Below, piece after piece: positions 1 through 9,364 of a stretch of DNA of 64,000 nt (the stretch's first letter is position 1; each line of letters begins with the position of its first letter). The notes below the pieces were generated by a model. The model saw only the letters and a program-made list of their open reading frames with translations. It was not told where the DNA came from and did no database searches. This DNA is from Pogostemon cablin (taxonomy: Eukaryota > Streptophyta > Magnoliopsida > Lamiales > Lamiaceae): positions 908,355-972,354 of the forward strand of contig CM042970.1 of NCBI GenBank assembly GCA_023678885.1, given 5' to 3'. The position numbers were made by a program, and so were the translations under genes.

Positions 1-1599
1 GATCACAAAGTTGAATCCTTGCATAAATTCAACCCATTTACCATGCCATGGGTTCACGTATTTCAAAGATTCATGATCTTCTTGGCTAAGAACTCCTCTG
101 TATCCCTTATTTGAAGCAATGCGATCCACTTCTAACACCTTTTCAAAATCTTTCCACTGCAAGCCTTTATCTACAAGCTCTTGCTCTTGCCTTTGCAACT
201 CGTCATGATGCTTCGGATTCATTCGATAAGCTGTCATATTCAATAAAGAAGCATCGCTTTCAAAATCAATGCAATGTTGAATGTTCTTCATTGGAGGAAT
301 GCCTAGTGGAGTCTTTTCAGGTTCAACATCATGAAACTCCTGCAAAAAAGTTTGAACTTGGAGTGGTATGGCATCACCTACTTCATTCTCTTCTAAAGCC
401 ATCAACTCCTCCATTGATTCATACATAGGATTTTCAAAAATTTGTGAATAAGAGATCATATCTTTCGATGGAATAGTATTCTCCAACTTTGAATCCCCAA
501 AAATTATTTTCTCTCCATCATCGTCACGTAGCCATAACAACTCGTGAGTATGATTTTCAGTTTTCAATCTCAACTTCTCAACCATAGTAGTCACAACATC
601 TTCACAACTTTCCTCATCAATAATAATATCACGTACCTCGTCAACATAGGTGGCATCGAGGCTACGCCGTAACACCAAATCTTCACCATGATCCTCGTAA
701 TCAACATCTTCATCATACTCATCATAAATTGGTGTTGATTCATCATGCTCCTCTTCTTCATACTCATCTTCACTTTTGTCATAAACTATCTTCACCTCTT
801 CTTGCTCTTTCTCAACAAGAACAATGATTCTCCGATTTGGACAATCAGCAGCAATGTGTCCAACCCCCTTGCACTTGAAACAACTTTTTTGATTAGTTGC
901 AGCACTTGGTTTCAAAAAATCAGCACTACCTTTACTTGCAGCAACTTTTTGTTTTATATCTCTTGTAGTTGGAACGTTTTTGGAAGTGGAAGCACTCCTT
1001 CGGCTATAAGCATCACCACTCGACGAGAAACGTCCACCAAAATGACTTGATTCTTTTTGTTTGGAGTTGTGACATTTAAGAAAATAATCTTGCAGATAAT
1101 AATCTGGCAAGAATTTCCTCCTTAACTCCTTCTTCATTTTGTCCCACGTTCTAATCTTCCGCTTGCCATCACGAGCACGCTGCTTCTTAAGATGCTCCCA
1201 CCATAGGGATGCATATTTCTTCAATTTGATGACCACCATTTTCACCTTGTATTCTTCTTGAATATCTTCGAACTCAAAGACTCTCTCAATAGAATTGAGC
1301 CAATCAATGAATTCTTCGGGATCATTTCTTCCATCAAAATCTGGAATATCAGCTTTAAAACCAAAAGATTTACTACGAACACTACTCCTTCGAACCCGTA
1401 GACGTCGAGATGCATTATCACTTGAGCCGCTACTTCTATCACCATGAAATGGATTGAAATCCACATCATCACTTGCAGAACCACCATCTGAACCATGACC
1501 CTCAACATCATGTTCAAGATGCTTGCCACGCGCAAGGCGTTGCTTGAGTAGTTGCACTTGTCTCCTTAAATCTTCTAACTCAATATCATGAGTTGTCAT
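1..1599 (-). CDS. Ty3/gypsy gag-pol fusion lacking the RT core, open past the left edge
   Basis: The minus strand is open for 533 codons from the ATG at 1599 to the window edge, with no stop. Residues about 75-180 are a retrotransposon Gag domain (FDGRNDPEEF, then SLWWEHLKK and RRKFLPDYY). A perfect CCHC zinc knuckle follows (C240, C243, H248, C253), then an acidic stretch. Residues 430-480 match the start of a gypsy reverse transcriptase (IPPMKNIQH, YRMNPK). The text then jumps to the RT-RNase H connection (EVD, VLSQE, 485-507) and again to the DHESLKY motif of RNase H (508-514). The palm with the YxDD active site is missing, so two in-frame deletions are inferred. Role: Gag coats element RNA in virus-like particles; no polymerase activity is expected. 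The primer site and LTR lie just upstream. Confidence 0.85.
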   Translation of the reverse strand, partial: MTTHDIELEDLRRQVQLLKQRLARGKHLEHDVEGHGSDGGSASDDVDFNPFHGDRSSGSSDNASRRLRVRRSSVRSKSFGFKADIPDFDGRNDPEEFIDWLNSIERVFEFEDIQEEYKVKMVVIKLKKYASLWWEHLKKQRARDGKRKIRTWDKMKKELRRKFLPDYYLQDYFLKCHNSKQKESSHFGGRFSSSGDAYSRRSASTSKNVPTTRDIKQKVAASKGSADFLKPSAATNQKSCFKCKGVGHIAADCPNRRIIVLVEKEQEEVKIVYDKSEDEYEEEEHDESTPIYDEYDEDVDYEDHGEDLVLRRSLDATYVDEVRDIIIDEESCEDVVTTMVEKLRLKTENHTHELLWLRDDDGEKIIFGDSKLENTIPSKDMISYSQIFENPMYESMEELMALEENEVGDAIPLQVQTFLQEFHDVEPEKTPLGIPPMKNIQHCIDFESDASLLNMTAYRMNPKHHDELQRQEQELVDKGLQWKDFEKVLEVDRIASNKGYRGVLSQEDHESLKYVNPWHGKWVEFMQGFNFVI

Positions 1600-1610
1600 C
1601 GCTAACCAAA

Positions 1611-1622
1611 GCTCTGATACCA
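1611..1622 (-). promoter_or_regulatory. Primer binding site, initiator tRNA-Met type
   Basis: On the minus strand this reads TGGTATCAGAGC, the usual plant LTR-retrotransposon complement of the 3' end of initiator tRNA-Met. It sits 3 bases inside the LTR end at 1626 and just upstream of the gag ATG at 1599, which fixes the element's orientation. Confidence 0.85.
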
Positions 1623-1625
1623 CTT

Positions 1626-2128
1626 TGACACCGGGATTTTAGAGAATTAGGAGGTAACACAAGAACACACTCGGATACAATTCCTCACCTATGGAATCCA
1701 CCACAAGTTTGGAATAAACTCGTCGTCTTAAGGAATCCACCGAAAGACTAAGAGGTGCACTCACCACTCTAGGAATCCACCAAAAGAGTTTAGAGTTAAA
1801 TACAAGAAGATGACATCTTCTAAACAAGCTTAAAAGCTCAAAATATGTTTAAATTCGAAATTGGTTGCTTGAGAGCTTACAAATGATGCCATTATATAGG
1901 CAAGACTTGGAACAACCCTCCAAGTGAGTCAAAGGAAATAAATGAGATTTAACATTCTCAATGCACATAGAAAATATGAACTTAGACTCTAATAAATGTA
2001 AACCTAATGAAAGATAATCAAAGACTAAGAATATGTAGATACCAATGTCCATAATGAGGAGATGAATCATCAAAAATCAGCAAACTTCGAATTGGTCCAG
2101 TAACTTCTGTTGATGCACCAGCCTGTCA
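1626..2128 (-). repeat. 5' LTR of the gypsy element (503 bp)
   Basis: On the plus strand the segment starts TGACACC and ends CCTGTCA, giving the TG/CA ends and a short TGACA/TGTCA inverted repeat expected of an LTR. The primer site abuts its 3' end on the minus strand. A TATA-like box lies inside at 1891-1898. The bases just outside, cactt at 2129-2133, would be one copy of the target duplication; the partner is beyond the left edge. Short open frames inside it are not genes. Confidence 0.75.
1891..1898 (-). promoter_or_regulatory. TATA-like box in the gypsy LTR
   Basis: The minus strand reads TATATAAT here, preceded by CC, inside the LTR about 290 bases upstream of the gag ATG. It is a plausible core promoter for element transcription; this is inferred from motif and position only. 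Confidence 0.45.
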
Positions 2129-2133
2129 CACTT

Positions 2134-3405
2134 CAGTCAAACAGCCATAACTTTCTGTAAGAATATTATTTTTGAGATCCGTAAATTTTGTAGAAAACTA
2201 GACTTCAAGAGCTTTCCAATGGTGTATGGCATGAACCATAACTCTATCCAAATCAAAACAGATAAATTCGTGAATTGGACTGACTGTTCATGATCTCCTG
2301 CTGAGTTAATGTTGTATAGTTGGACCATTTTGTTCAAATGTATTGAGTTTAAGGTCTTCATTAATGGATAGCTTTTCCATGTTGCAGACTTCAAATCTTC
2401 ACCCAAAATTCCCGCGTCAGAAAGTTTATCAGAATGTTTTTAATTGTTGATATATATTCTGAACGGTGGAGATGGTGTTTAGAAGTCTCTGTCGAAGGGA
2501 ATAGGCTGAAAACCAAAATCAAGATATTGGGCGATTCAGTTCTGCGCAGCCGTGGTTGAAGGGTCGTTTATCACAAACCAGCCATTGGATCATGCTGTAA
2601 TTTTAACAGCGCGTCCAGGACTCATAGACATGGATTCTGGACGGTAGAGATGTGGTTATAAGATTCCAAGGGTTATGAACATTGAACAGCAGTTGGGTTG
2701 GTGTTGTTAGTTTCAACGTCAAGGAGTTCACGGAGGATTTCTAAGTGAAGATGAAGAAATCAATGGATGATCAAGAATTAAGGTGTCTCTTGCAGATCAA
2801 CAAGAGGGATAAGGCGTCGTTCTTTTCGATGGCGGTTCGGAGAGATGAATTCTTGAAATTCTTCTCGACGGAATGATAAGATCAATGGGGGAAGACCATT
2901 GATGGAATCCTTGGAGAATTGTGGGAGTTGGGTAGTGGATTTTAATGTTCACATGCACAATTCGGGAGGGATTCAAGTCAGATTAAAGTTGATCTTAGGC
3001 GAGCAACGCTTCAGCAAAGAAATTAGGTAACGCTCGAAAGTGGTCGGAAGCGGCAGCTTCTCTCCAAAAGGTGATCGACGATGGCTCGGTGGCAAAGGAA
3101 CAAAAAGTAGCTACTGAGGTGGAGGATATTGCTCAAGGTGGAGCAATGGTAAAAAGTTGCTACTCGAGGTGGAGTAGTGATGCAAAAGGAGGGTTTCTGT
3201 TCCCTTTAAAAAACAGTGGAGGAGTTTACTGTACTCGTTAAAAACAGTTGAGGAGTTTACTGTACTCGTTAAAACAGTGGATAAGGGTGGCTGCACCGTA
3301 ATGCAGCAGGTGGGAGAAGAAGAGTAAGAGTGTTGATGTGGTAAAGCAAGGTCTAAGGTGGAGTATTATTGAGAAGTAGACACATGCAAGGTCTAAGGTG
3401 GAGAT
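2134..3405 (+). other. Non-coding internal 3' part of a copia-type element
   Basis: No open frame of convincing protein character lies here. The segment leads into a polypurine tract (AAGGTGGAGAT) directly before the LTR at 3406, so it is read as the 3' internal region of an LTR element on the plus strand. The gypsy element at 1-2128 interrupts it on the left. It shares the phrases ACTCGTTAAAA and ACAGTGGAGG with the 3' internal region of the minus-strand copia element near 37640-37800, which suggests related families. Confidence 0.5.
3210..3280 (+). repeat. 31-bp tandem repeat, two copies and part of a third
   Basis: Units begin AAAACAGTGG or AAAACAGTTG and end TGTACTCGTTA, at 3210-3240 and 3241-3271; a partial third unit follows. 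It lies in the 3' internal region of the copia-type element. Confidence 0.85.
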
Positions 3406-3938
3406 TGTTGAGAGGTAGACTCTTGCATACGTTAAGTCACACGTGGAAGATAAGTTGGATGATCAACATATAGATCAAGGGTTATGATCGAGTGTTGTAA
3501 GAATGGGCTGCCAAGATTAATGGGCTTAGATATTGAGAATAGCTTGCTATGCAAGTAAAATATATATGATTTAAGATTATGCAAATCATATATTGTCCAT
3601 ATATATCATATTATCCATATATATCATATATTGGAGTGTATATATATGGGTTAAGTTTTAGTCATTCAGTATGGTTCACAGAATCATCCATATATTCACA
3701 TAAGATTAGGGTTTATATGAGATCTAAGTTTGTTCTTCATCATTGTTGTAATCTTCATCAATAAGATCTTCTCCTCTTCTTCTCCCTTAAGAGTGGACGT
3801 AGGCAATTGCCGAACCACTATAATTCTTGGTGTTCTAAGTTTTCTTTCGTTCTTCAAACAATCAACATAAGTGTGTGTGAGTGTGTTTTCATGCAATAAG
3901 TTCTTGCTAAGTTTAATACTTGTACACAATTCATAACA
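3406..3938 (+). repeat. 3' LTR of a copia-type element, inserted in the WAK-A kinase domain
   Basis: The segment starts TGTTGAG and ends CATAACA, so it has matching TGTT/AACA ends, and it is preceded by a polypurine tract. It carries the phrase GGCAATTGCCGAACCAC, common in the R region of plant copia LTRs. Immediately to the right the WAK-A kinase frame begins (GRIVAVKKSQRVE on the minus strand), so the element cut the kinase gene. The 5 bases before the LTR (gagat) do not repeat the 5 after it (ctcta), so this is a 3' LTR of a longer element and not a solo LTR. Confidence 0.8.
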
Positions 3939-5143
3939 CTCTACCCTTTGGGACTTCTTGACAGCTACAATCCTTCCATCCGTCAACATTCCTTTATACA
4001 CAGTACCTTGGCCACTGCAGCCCAGTATACGATTTTCATTGTAATTGTCCGTAGCGTGCGTCAGCTCTTTGGCCATTCTGAGTGGCTGACAAGTGCTGCT
4101 CCAACAATAAGCCTCCATTTCGCTTAAAAAACTTGCGTCTTCTGTTGGTCTTGATTCTTTTTCTGATAACTCTGGTGGACTTCCATGCCACCAACAGCAA
4201 ATGAGTCCACCCAGCAAGCTGCCAATGCTGATGCTTGCTCTTTTGGCATGAGATTTAAGGCGTGGAAAATGATCATCAGAGCATGTATATGAACCTGACA
4301 AGTTGGTGCAAATCCTGCCATCACGTCGGCAGCTATTCAACTCAGAATTGCTACATTCATCAATGTCAGTGCATCCTTGGGGAAGATATGGGTTCCCTTC
4401 AAAACCGCGTGGGCAATAGCAATATTTGGTTGAAGATACATAAGGATATTTACTAGAAGAATGCCCATAATAATATGGGTACGAACCCCCGGAAAGAACA
4501 ATTATCAGAATAAATACTCTCTGTATTATTGAAATGTCTTCTCCCAATATCATCTTCAGGTTGTGTGAGGCAATAATCATCAAAATAAGTGCAAGTATCG
4601 TCACTAATGCCTTTCTGATCACCGAATTCCCACTCAAGTACCAGCGGCACAAATTTGATTTCCCTAAAGCTTCTGAAATCTGTTTCCGACCAGCTCTTCT
4701 CGACAGGGAACACACGCCCGCAGGAGCCATTATTATTGCTAGCTCCAGAGCTCTTGTAAACATAAAGCAGCTCCTTGAGACGCGGCGCTTCAACTGGCAT
4801 GGTTGGAGTTGATCAGCCCACATAAATGTGTACATCCTGCTATTGTGTTCCTCTCGTTAGCAACCAACCACTCTGAATTCTGGCAGCTCCATACAATTAA
4901 TGAGTTGTAGCGCTTAGAAATGGTGAAAGGACTTCCCTCAAGTGATATAGCCACAGATCCTGTTTGCTCCTCATCAGAGCAATTCAATGGCGGCACTGAC
5001 TTCCCTACTACCACTGTTCCAATTAGTAAAATTTGCAGTGCTTCCATATTGATGCCACTCAAGAATAACTTCGGAGGATTGAAAAAGTGATTGCAGAAAA
5101 CTGTGAAGGAGGAATTCGCACTGCAGTTGGGACCTATACCAAA

Positions 5144-5550
5144 TGGATACCGACCAGAATCTCAGACTATATTTGAAATTTATTTATATGATCTTTTAAT
5201 TATTTATTTTATTCATGTTTCCTTATTTAAACATAAGAGTCCTTTAAATATGTTATTAGGGATTAATATTTGATGTATTGAAATTAGATATTTTCTGTAT
5301 CTCTCTTATTCTTAACATCGTTCTTTTCTATTCTCTTCCTCTATTCTGTCGATCCCTCTCCCTCTCCCTCTCCCCTATCTATCGGTCTTTCTCCGTCGTC
5401 CCTCTCTTTCGATATCTCTCTCTATCTCTCTCTCTCTCTCAACCTTCTTCCTTAATCTTCTCTCTGTTCTTCAATCTTCTTCTTGTTCGTTAAGGAGTTT
5501 GCGCTCACTCGAAGAGTGCTGTTCGATACCCTACATATTAGGGCGTATCA
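5144..5550 (+). repeat. 5' LTR of the gag-only element
   Basis: It ends GGGCGTATCA like its partner at 6713-7116, but its start reads TGGATACCGACCAG, where the partner reads TGATACGACCAG. It includes a CT-rich stretch (about 5340-5480) full of TCTCTC runs. Confidence 0.8.
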
Positions 5551-5596
5551 TTGGTGCTATTGTTGAGAGATTTCAACATCGTTGAGAGATCTCAAC

Positions 5597-6682
5597 ATGG
5601 ACGATCAATCAGGAAAGCAGTCGTGGGAAATAACCTTCCAGCAACTGCAAGAGCAATTTGACAAACAAATCATCATCCAAAATCAAGCGCAACAACAATT
5701 CTTCAATATGATGGAAGAGATCAAGTCCACCATTCGAACCATGCAAAATCAGGGAGCCTCAAGTTCGTCTGGGGTATTGGGATCATTGCCTATTAAGCCG
5801 CTTAATATGGCCCGTGGGGAAGCAGTTGGAGAAACCCCCAAGTTTAATACCATGAAATTGGATCTACTAAAATTTGACGGAATTGATCCACATGGGTGGG
5901 TATTTCGCATACAGGAGTATTTTAATTTTCATAAAACCCCAGAAGATCAACGTCTGTGCGTCGCGGCTTTTACGTTCGAAGGAAAAGCCTCTGATTGGTA
6001 CCAATATATGAAGACTAATAATCTTTTTGCAGGTTGGACAGATTTCCTTGAGAAAGTGAAACTTCATTTTGGCCCATCCCAATTTGAAGATTACCCGGGA
6101 AAATTGTCAAAATTAACTCAAAAGGGTACAGTAGCCGACTATCAATCGGAATTTGAGAGGTTGATGAACAAGGTATCAGGTATTTCTGAACCACTTTTAA
6201 TCTCAATATTTGTGGCTGGTTTGGAATCGGTAATTCAGCGTGAGATGCTTATTGCCTGGCCGAAATCTTTGGTGGAAACGTTTGCTCTTGCGAGGGTATT
6301 CGAAGCTCGAGCCAATGACTCTCACTTCGAGTCACGATTCTCTTCTCAAGGAGAATTAGATGCCATTGTTGAGAACCAACCTCCTAAGCTGACTGAAACT
6401 ATGGCAAAAGTAATTCAATCAGGTGTAAGTACTGTTACAATGGGAAACTCGCTAGGGCCAGAACACTCCAATCTACCCATACGATGTTTGTCAGCCGAAG
6501 AGATTAAAGTGAAGCGTGAAAAAGGCCTTTGCTATAATTGTGACCAAAAGTGGTCAGTGAACCATCATTGTCAAAGTCGATTCTTACTGCTTATGGGATT
6601 TGATGATGGAGGCCAAGATGAGACGCAGGAATTGAAAACACCAGGTTCTATTCTACATCAGTTCAATTATTATCCACCTTGA
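5597..6682 (+). CDS. Gypsy-type Gag protein of the gag-only element
   Basis: An intact 361-residue frame from the ATG at 5597; an in-frame TTG at 5582 is a less likely start. Residues about 85-220 form a retrotransposon Gag domain (LLKFDGIDPHGWVFRI, then FEGKASDWYQY). Near the end is a CYNCDQKW...HHC zinc-knuckle-like cluster followed by SRFLLLMGF, as in gypsy Gag-protease junctions, but the frame stops soon after without a protease motif. Role by family: binds and packages element RNA. It is flanked by both LTRs and by nothing else, and no lesion is visible, so it could still be translated. Confidence 0.85.
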   Translation: MDDQSGKQSWEITFQQLQEQFDKQIIIQNQAQQQFFNMMEEIKSTIRTMQNQGASSSSGVLGSLPIKPLNMARGEAVGETPKFNTMKLDLLKFDGIDPHGWVFRIQEYFNFHKTPEDQRLCVAAFTFEGKASDWYQYMKTNNLFAGWTDFLEKVKLHFGPSQFEDYPGKLSKLTQKGTVADYQSEFERLMNKVSGISEPLLISIFVAGLESVIQREMLIAWPKSLVETFALARVFEARANDSHFESRFSSQGELDAIVENQPPKLTETMAKVIQSGVSTVTMGNSLGPEHSNLPIRCLSAEEIKVKREKGLCYNCDQKWSVNHHCQSRFLLLMGFDDGGQDETQELKTPGSILHQFNYYPP

Positions 6683-6712
6683 TGACAAGGTGGTTTCTCA
6701 AGCCAGAGGGAA

Positions 6713-7116
6713 TGATACGACCAGAATCTCAGACTATATTTAGAATTTATTTATATAATCTTTTAATTATTTATTTTATTCAGGTTTCCTTATTTAAACA
6801 TCATAGTCCTTTAAATATGGTATTAGGAATTAATATTTGATATATTGGAATTAGATATTTTCTGTATTTCTCTTATTCTTAACTCGCTCTTTTCTATTCT
6901 CTTCCCCTATTCTGTCGATCCCTCTCTCTCTCCCCTATCTATCGGTCTCTCTCCCTCATCCCTCTCTTTCGATATCTCTCTATATCTCTCTCTCAACCTT
7001 CTTCCTTAATCTTCTTCCTGTTCTTCAATCTTTTCTTCAATATTCTTCTTATTCGTTAAGGAATTTGCGCTCACTCGAAGAGTGTTGTTCGATACCCTAC
7101 ATATTAGGGCGTATCA
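6713..7116 (+). repeat. 3' LTR of the gag-only element
   Basis: It starts TGATACGACC and ends GGGCGTATCA, so its ends are a 7-base inverted repeat (TGATACG/CGTATCA). The purine-rich AGCCAGAGGGAA just before it is the polypurine tract. The WAK-A signal-peptide region resumes directly after it. Confidence 0.85.
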
Positions 7117-7319
7117 AATGGCCACCTCTCCACACGTTTTGTTGCAACCAGTCTTGGACATGGATACGGCACCACTCATACCAATGCCCAACAATACATA
7201 GGAAAACACATGGATTATTGTTAAGCTTAGCTTCATAATTATCTGCACAATTAACGCAATTGCTAGGATTAAATCCCAATCATTTAAACAACACAACACT
7301 CTACTAACATCCTGAGTAT

Positions 7320-7397
7320 TGTTAGAGTGATTTGATTAAATATTAAACAATTCCCCTCTATATAAGCTTAAGCTTTAGATGAAGTGGTCATTTAACA
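7320..7397 (+). repeat. Very short LTR of a TRIM-like element (78 bp)
   Basis: The segment begins TGTTAGAG and ends ATTTAACA (TGTTA/TAACA inverted ends), contains CTATATAAG, and is followed at once by a perfect initiator-tRNA primer site. That layout is typical of TRIM or SMART elements. A matching 3' LTR was not found by eye; TGTTAGAGC at about 7595 resembles only the first 8 bases. Confidence 0.5.
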
Positions 7398-7410
7398 TGG
7401 TATCAGAGCC
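7398..7410 (+). promoter_or_regulatory. Primer binding site, initiator tRNA-Met type
   Basis: TGGTATCAGAGCC follows the LTR end ATTTAACA with no gap, the standard LTR/primer-site junction. Confidence 0.75.
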
Positions 7411-7871
7411 TGACCAAATGAAAGGTCCAGGGTTTCGAACCTCACCGCCACCTATTTATGAGAACATTCAACGTGCAAGGCTTGAGGCAGTTAACCCCGC
7501 CTGCAAGTTTGAGGCCAAACCCCAACCTTAATATTTATTGTGATATGGATTGAACACTACGATTTTTGGACAGGTAAGGTATGATCATAAAGTTGTTAGA
7601 GCATGATTCATCAAATTATGATGCCTTAAATATTAAAGTATGCATTTAAGTAGAATCATAAGCTATATTTTGGACTATTAATTGGTGGGAAAATATCAAA
7701 ATTCATTTTTTAAGTATGATTTTTCAATTTTAGTCATTTTTTTTATTTTCAATTCTTAATTTTAGTCATTTTTTGTGCGATTTTGGTCTTTTTGTCCAAA
7801 TGTAATCCTTTTATCAAATTAATTAATTCTTGTTATTTGTCCTAATTTTGATTCAAAATTGGACAAATTCA
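7411..7871. other. TRIM interior and AT-rich intergenic DNA
   Basis: The first 150 bases look like a TRIM interior (GGTTTCGAACCTC and a run of C-rich phrases). The rest is AT-rich with repeated TTTTAGTCATTTTT phrases. No coding region or second LTR could be supported. Confidence 0.4.
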
Positions 7872-9364
7872 TGAACTTAGCCTCAATTTTGGTACAAATT
7901 GATAAGAGTAAGCGTACTCTATCGATGTATGTAGACGTGGTGACCAATTGCAAAATTTATAATATCGAACCCAATGGAGAAAGTGATGTATCCATATTCG
8001 AAAGATATTTCACTCTAGAAGGACTAATCAATAAAGGGGGAGTTTAATTACACTATAAACTAACTAAGAAAGCAATTAAAGATAGATCATGTACAAATGA
8101 GATGGATGATGGGTGATGGTGAGCAATCTAAGAAGTATGTAAGACAAGCAATATCATGGAAAAGGCTCATGTAGACTCACACACACATGCATTGAAGGTC
8201 ATCATCTTTTGATATTAAGGGCAATCACTTATGCACCCCTAATCCCTAGGCCAAGGTAATTAGGTTCTCGACTCTTTTACAAGTTTAAATCTCCTAGAAT
8301 TGTGTCTTACTCTCAATTCCCATGAAGGTACTATGATCTTAAGTTGGGTTCCCCTCACTAGTTTATCACTAATGTCCTATCATAAGGTTCTAAGCACAAG
8401 AAGAGTGTGGCTTACCTCCCCTCATACTAACTAAGTCATCTCATGCAATCAATGATTCAATTAAACCACTAAGCATAATATTGGAATGGTCATCCTAACA
8501 CTATGAATAGAAAATTTAACCACACAAATCATACACGAAATGAGAAATAACATTCATGATAGAAATTATTCATACAATCAATTCATCAAACATACGGTGT
8601 GCAAAATCTATATTATCCTTCACCAATCATATTGCTAGCCTCACATGAGGACTAGCCACTACAAATCATTACAAAAACAATAAAATCTATGGCTTGCTCC
8701 AATTGAGCTAAATAATGAAGAAAATAACAAATCAAAGGTTGATTGACTTCCCTTTTTTGAGTTGGCCTTATCTTCCTTCAACATGCTCAAATCTTCACTT
8801 CTTGATGTTCTTTCTTTCCTTAGATTGGTGGATGGATGTGAGAAATCAAGAGGAATGGGTGGATGGAATGAAGATGGAGGAATGATGAAAATGGAAGAAT
8901 GGATGATTGATGGATGGAGAGGAGTATGTGCAGCCCAAAACCCTCAATTTTCTGCTGCAAATGGTATAATTGGGGTATTTATACCCCCTCAGCACACCTA
9001 AAAATCGCACTTTAACATTTGGCACATTTTCATAAAAACACGGGTGTGTTTTTATGTATCTGTCCGTGTTTTTATGCAAAATTTCAGCATTCTGTATATT
9101 TGGTCACTTGCAGAAAAACACAGTCACTACATAAAAATACGGGCGTGTTTTTATGTATTTTGGCCTATTTTCTATTTTCTTTAACTTTCTCCTTTCTTCA
9201 TACTTTTTATCACCATTTATCCTTATGATCACCTATTCAAAGACATGAAAATCATCATCATCAATTTCCCAAAATACAATATAAAAAGATACAAAAATAC
9301 GAAACAAAAGGACGAAAACACACACAAAAATGACATAAAATTTAGGTGAAAATAGCGACGATCA
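7872..9364 (-). repeat. Long gypsy-type LTR, minus orientation (about 1.5 kb)
   Basis: Read on the minus strand it starts TGATCGTCGC, runs through TTTTCACCTAAATTTTA and ends GGCTAAGTTCA. It is the inverted homologue of the solo LTR at 15337-17047: both share the start, the ACACGGG-type patch, the ATTGAGAGTAAG region and the tail. The flanks attca and atgac do not match, so a clean solo-LTR insertion is not proven. It abuts the Athila-like gag without the 5' LTR that gag would need. Short frames inside it are not genes. Confidence 0.65.

Larger units (their letters stand above)
5144..7116 (+). mobile_element. Gag-only LTR element (TR-GAG type), inside WAK-A
   Basis: Two near-identical LTRs (5144-5550 and 6713-7116) flank a 1.16 kb interior whose only gene is a gypsy-type gag. 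There is no protease, integrase or polymerase. The interior opens with TTGGTGCTATTGTTGAG after the first LTR and ends with a purine-rich tract (AGAGGGAA) before the second. Total length is about 1,970 bp. The layout matches the published TR-GAG class of non-autonomous plant elements. The right flank is aatgg; the left target copy appears to have been lost (see findings). Confidence 0.85.
3939..7236 (-). pseudogene. WAK-A: wall-associated kinase pseudogene, split and 3'-truncated
   Basis: Read on the minus strand, it starts with a signal peptide (MKLSLTIIHVF, ATG at 7236) and the cysteine-rich CGEVAI start of the pectin-binding GUB_WAK domain. A 2 kb gag-only retroelement then interrupts it (5144-7116). 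The rest of the GUB_WAK domain (about 4800-5062), the PLVLEWEF region, a calcium-binding EGF domain (DIDECSN, about 4330-4370), a degraded membrane segment and the kinase P-loop to AVKK follow. At 3939 a copia LTR cuts the kinase domain, so the catalytic loop and C lobe are absent. Frame changes are needed between the extracellular pieces and around the membrane segment. An intact gene of this family would be a plasma-membrane receptor kinase bound to pectin; this copy cannot encode one. Confidence 0.85.

Noticed and set aside
1639..2406. Three minus-strand open frames of 62-89 codons
   Set aside because: They lie in the gypsy LTR and in the non-coding copia interior, have no family motif and no coding character.
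3579..3764. Plus-strand frame rich in Tyr and Ile
   Set aside because: It is a reading of the ATATAT-rich part of the copia LTR at 3406-3938.
8762..9228. Overlapping frames on both strands near 8762-9228
   Set aside because: They lie within the minus-strand LTR 7872-9364 and follow its repeated ACACGGG text.
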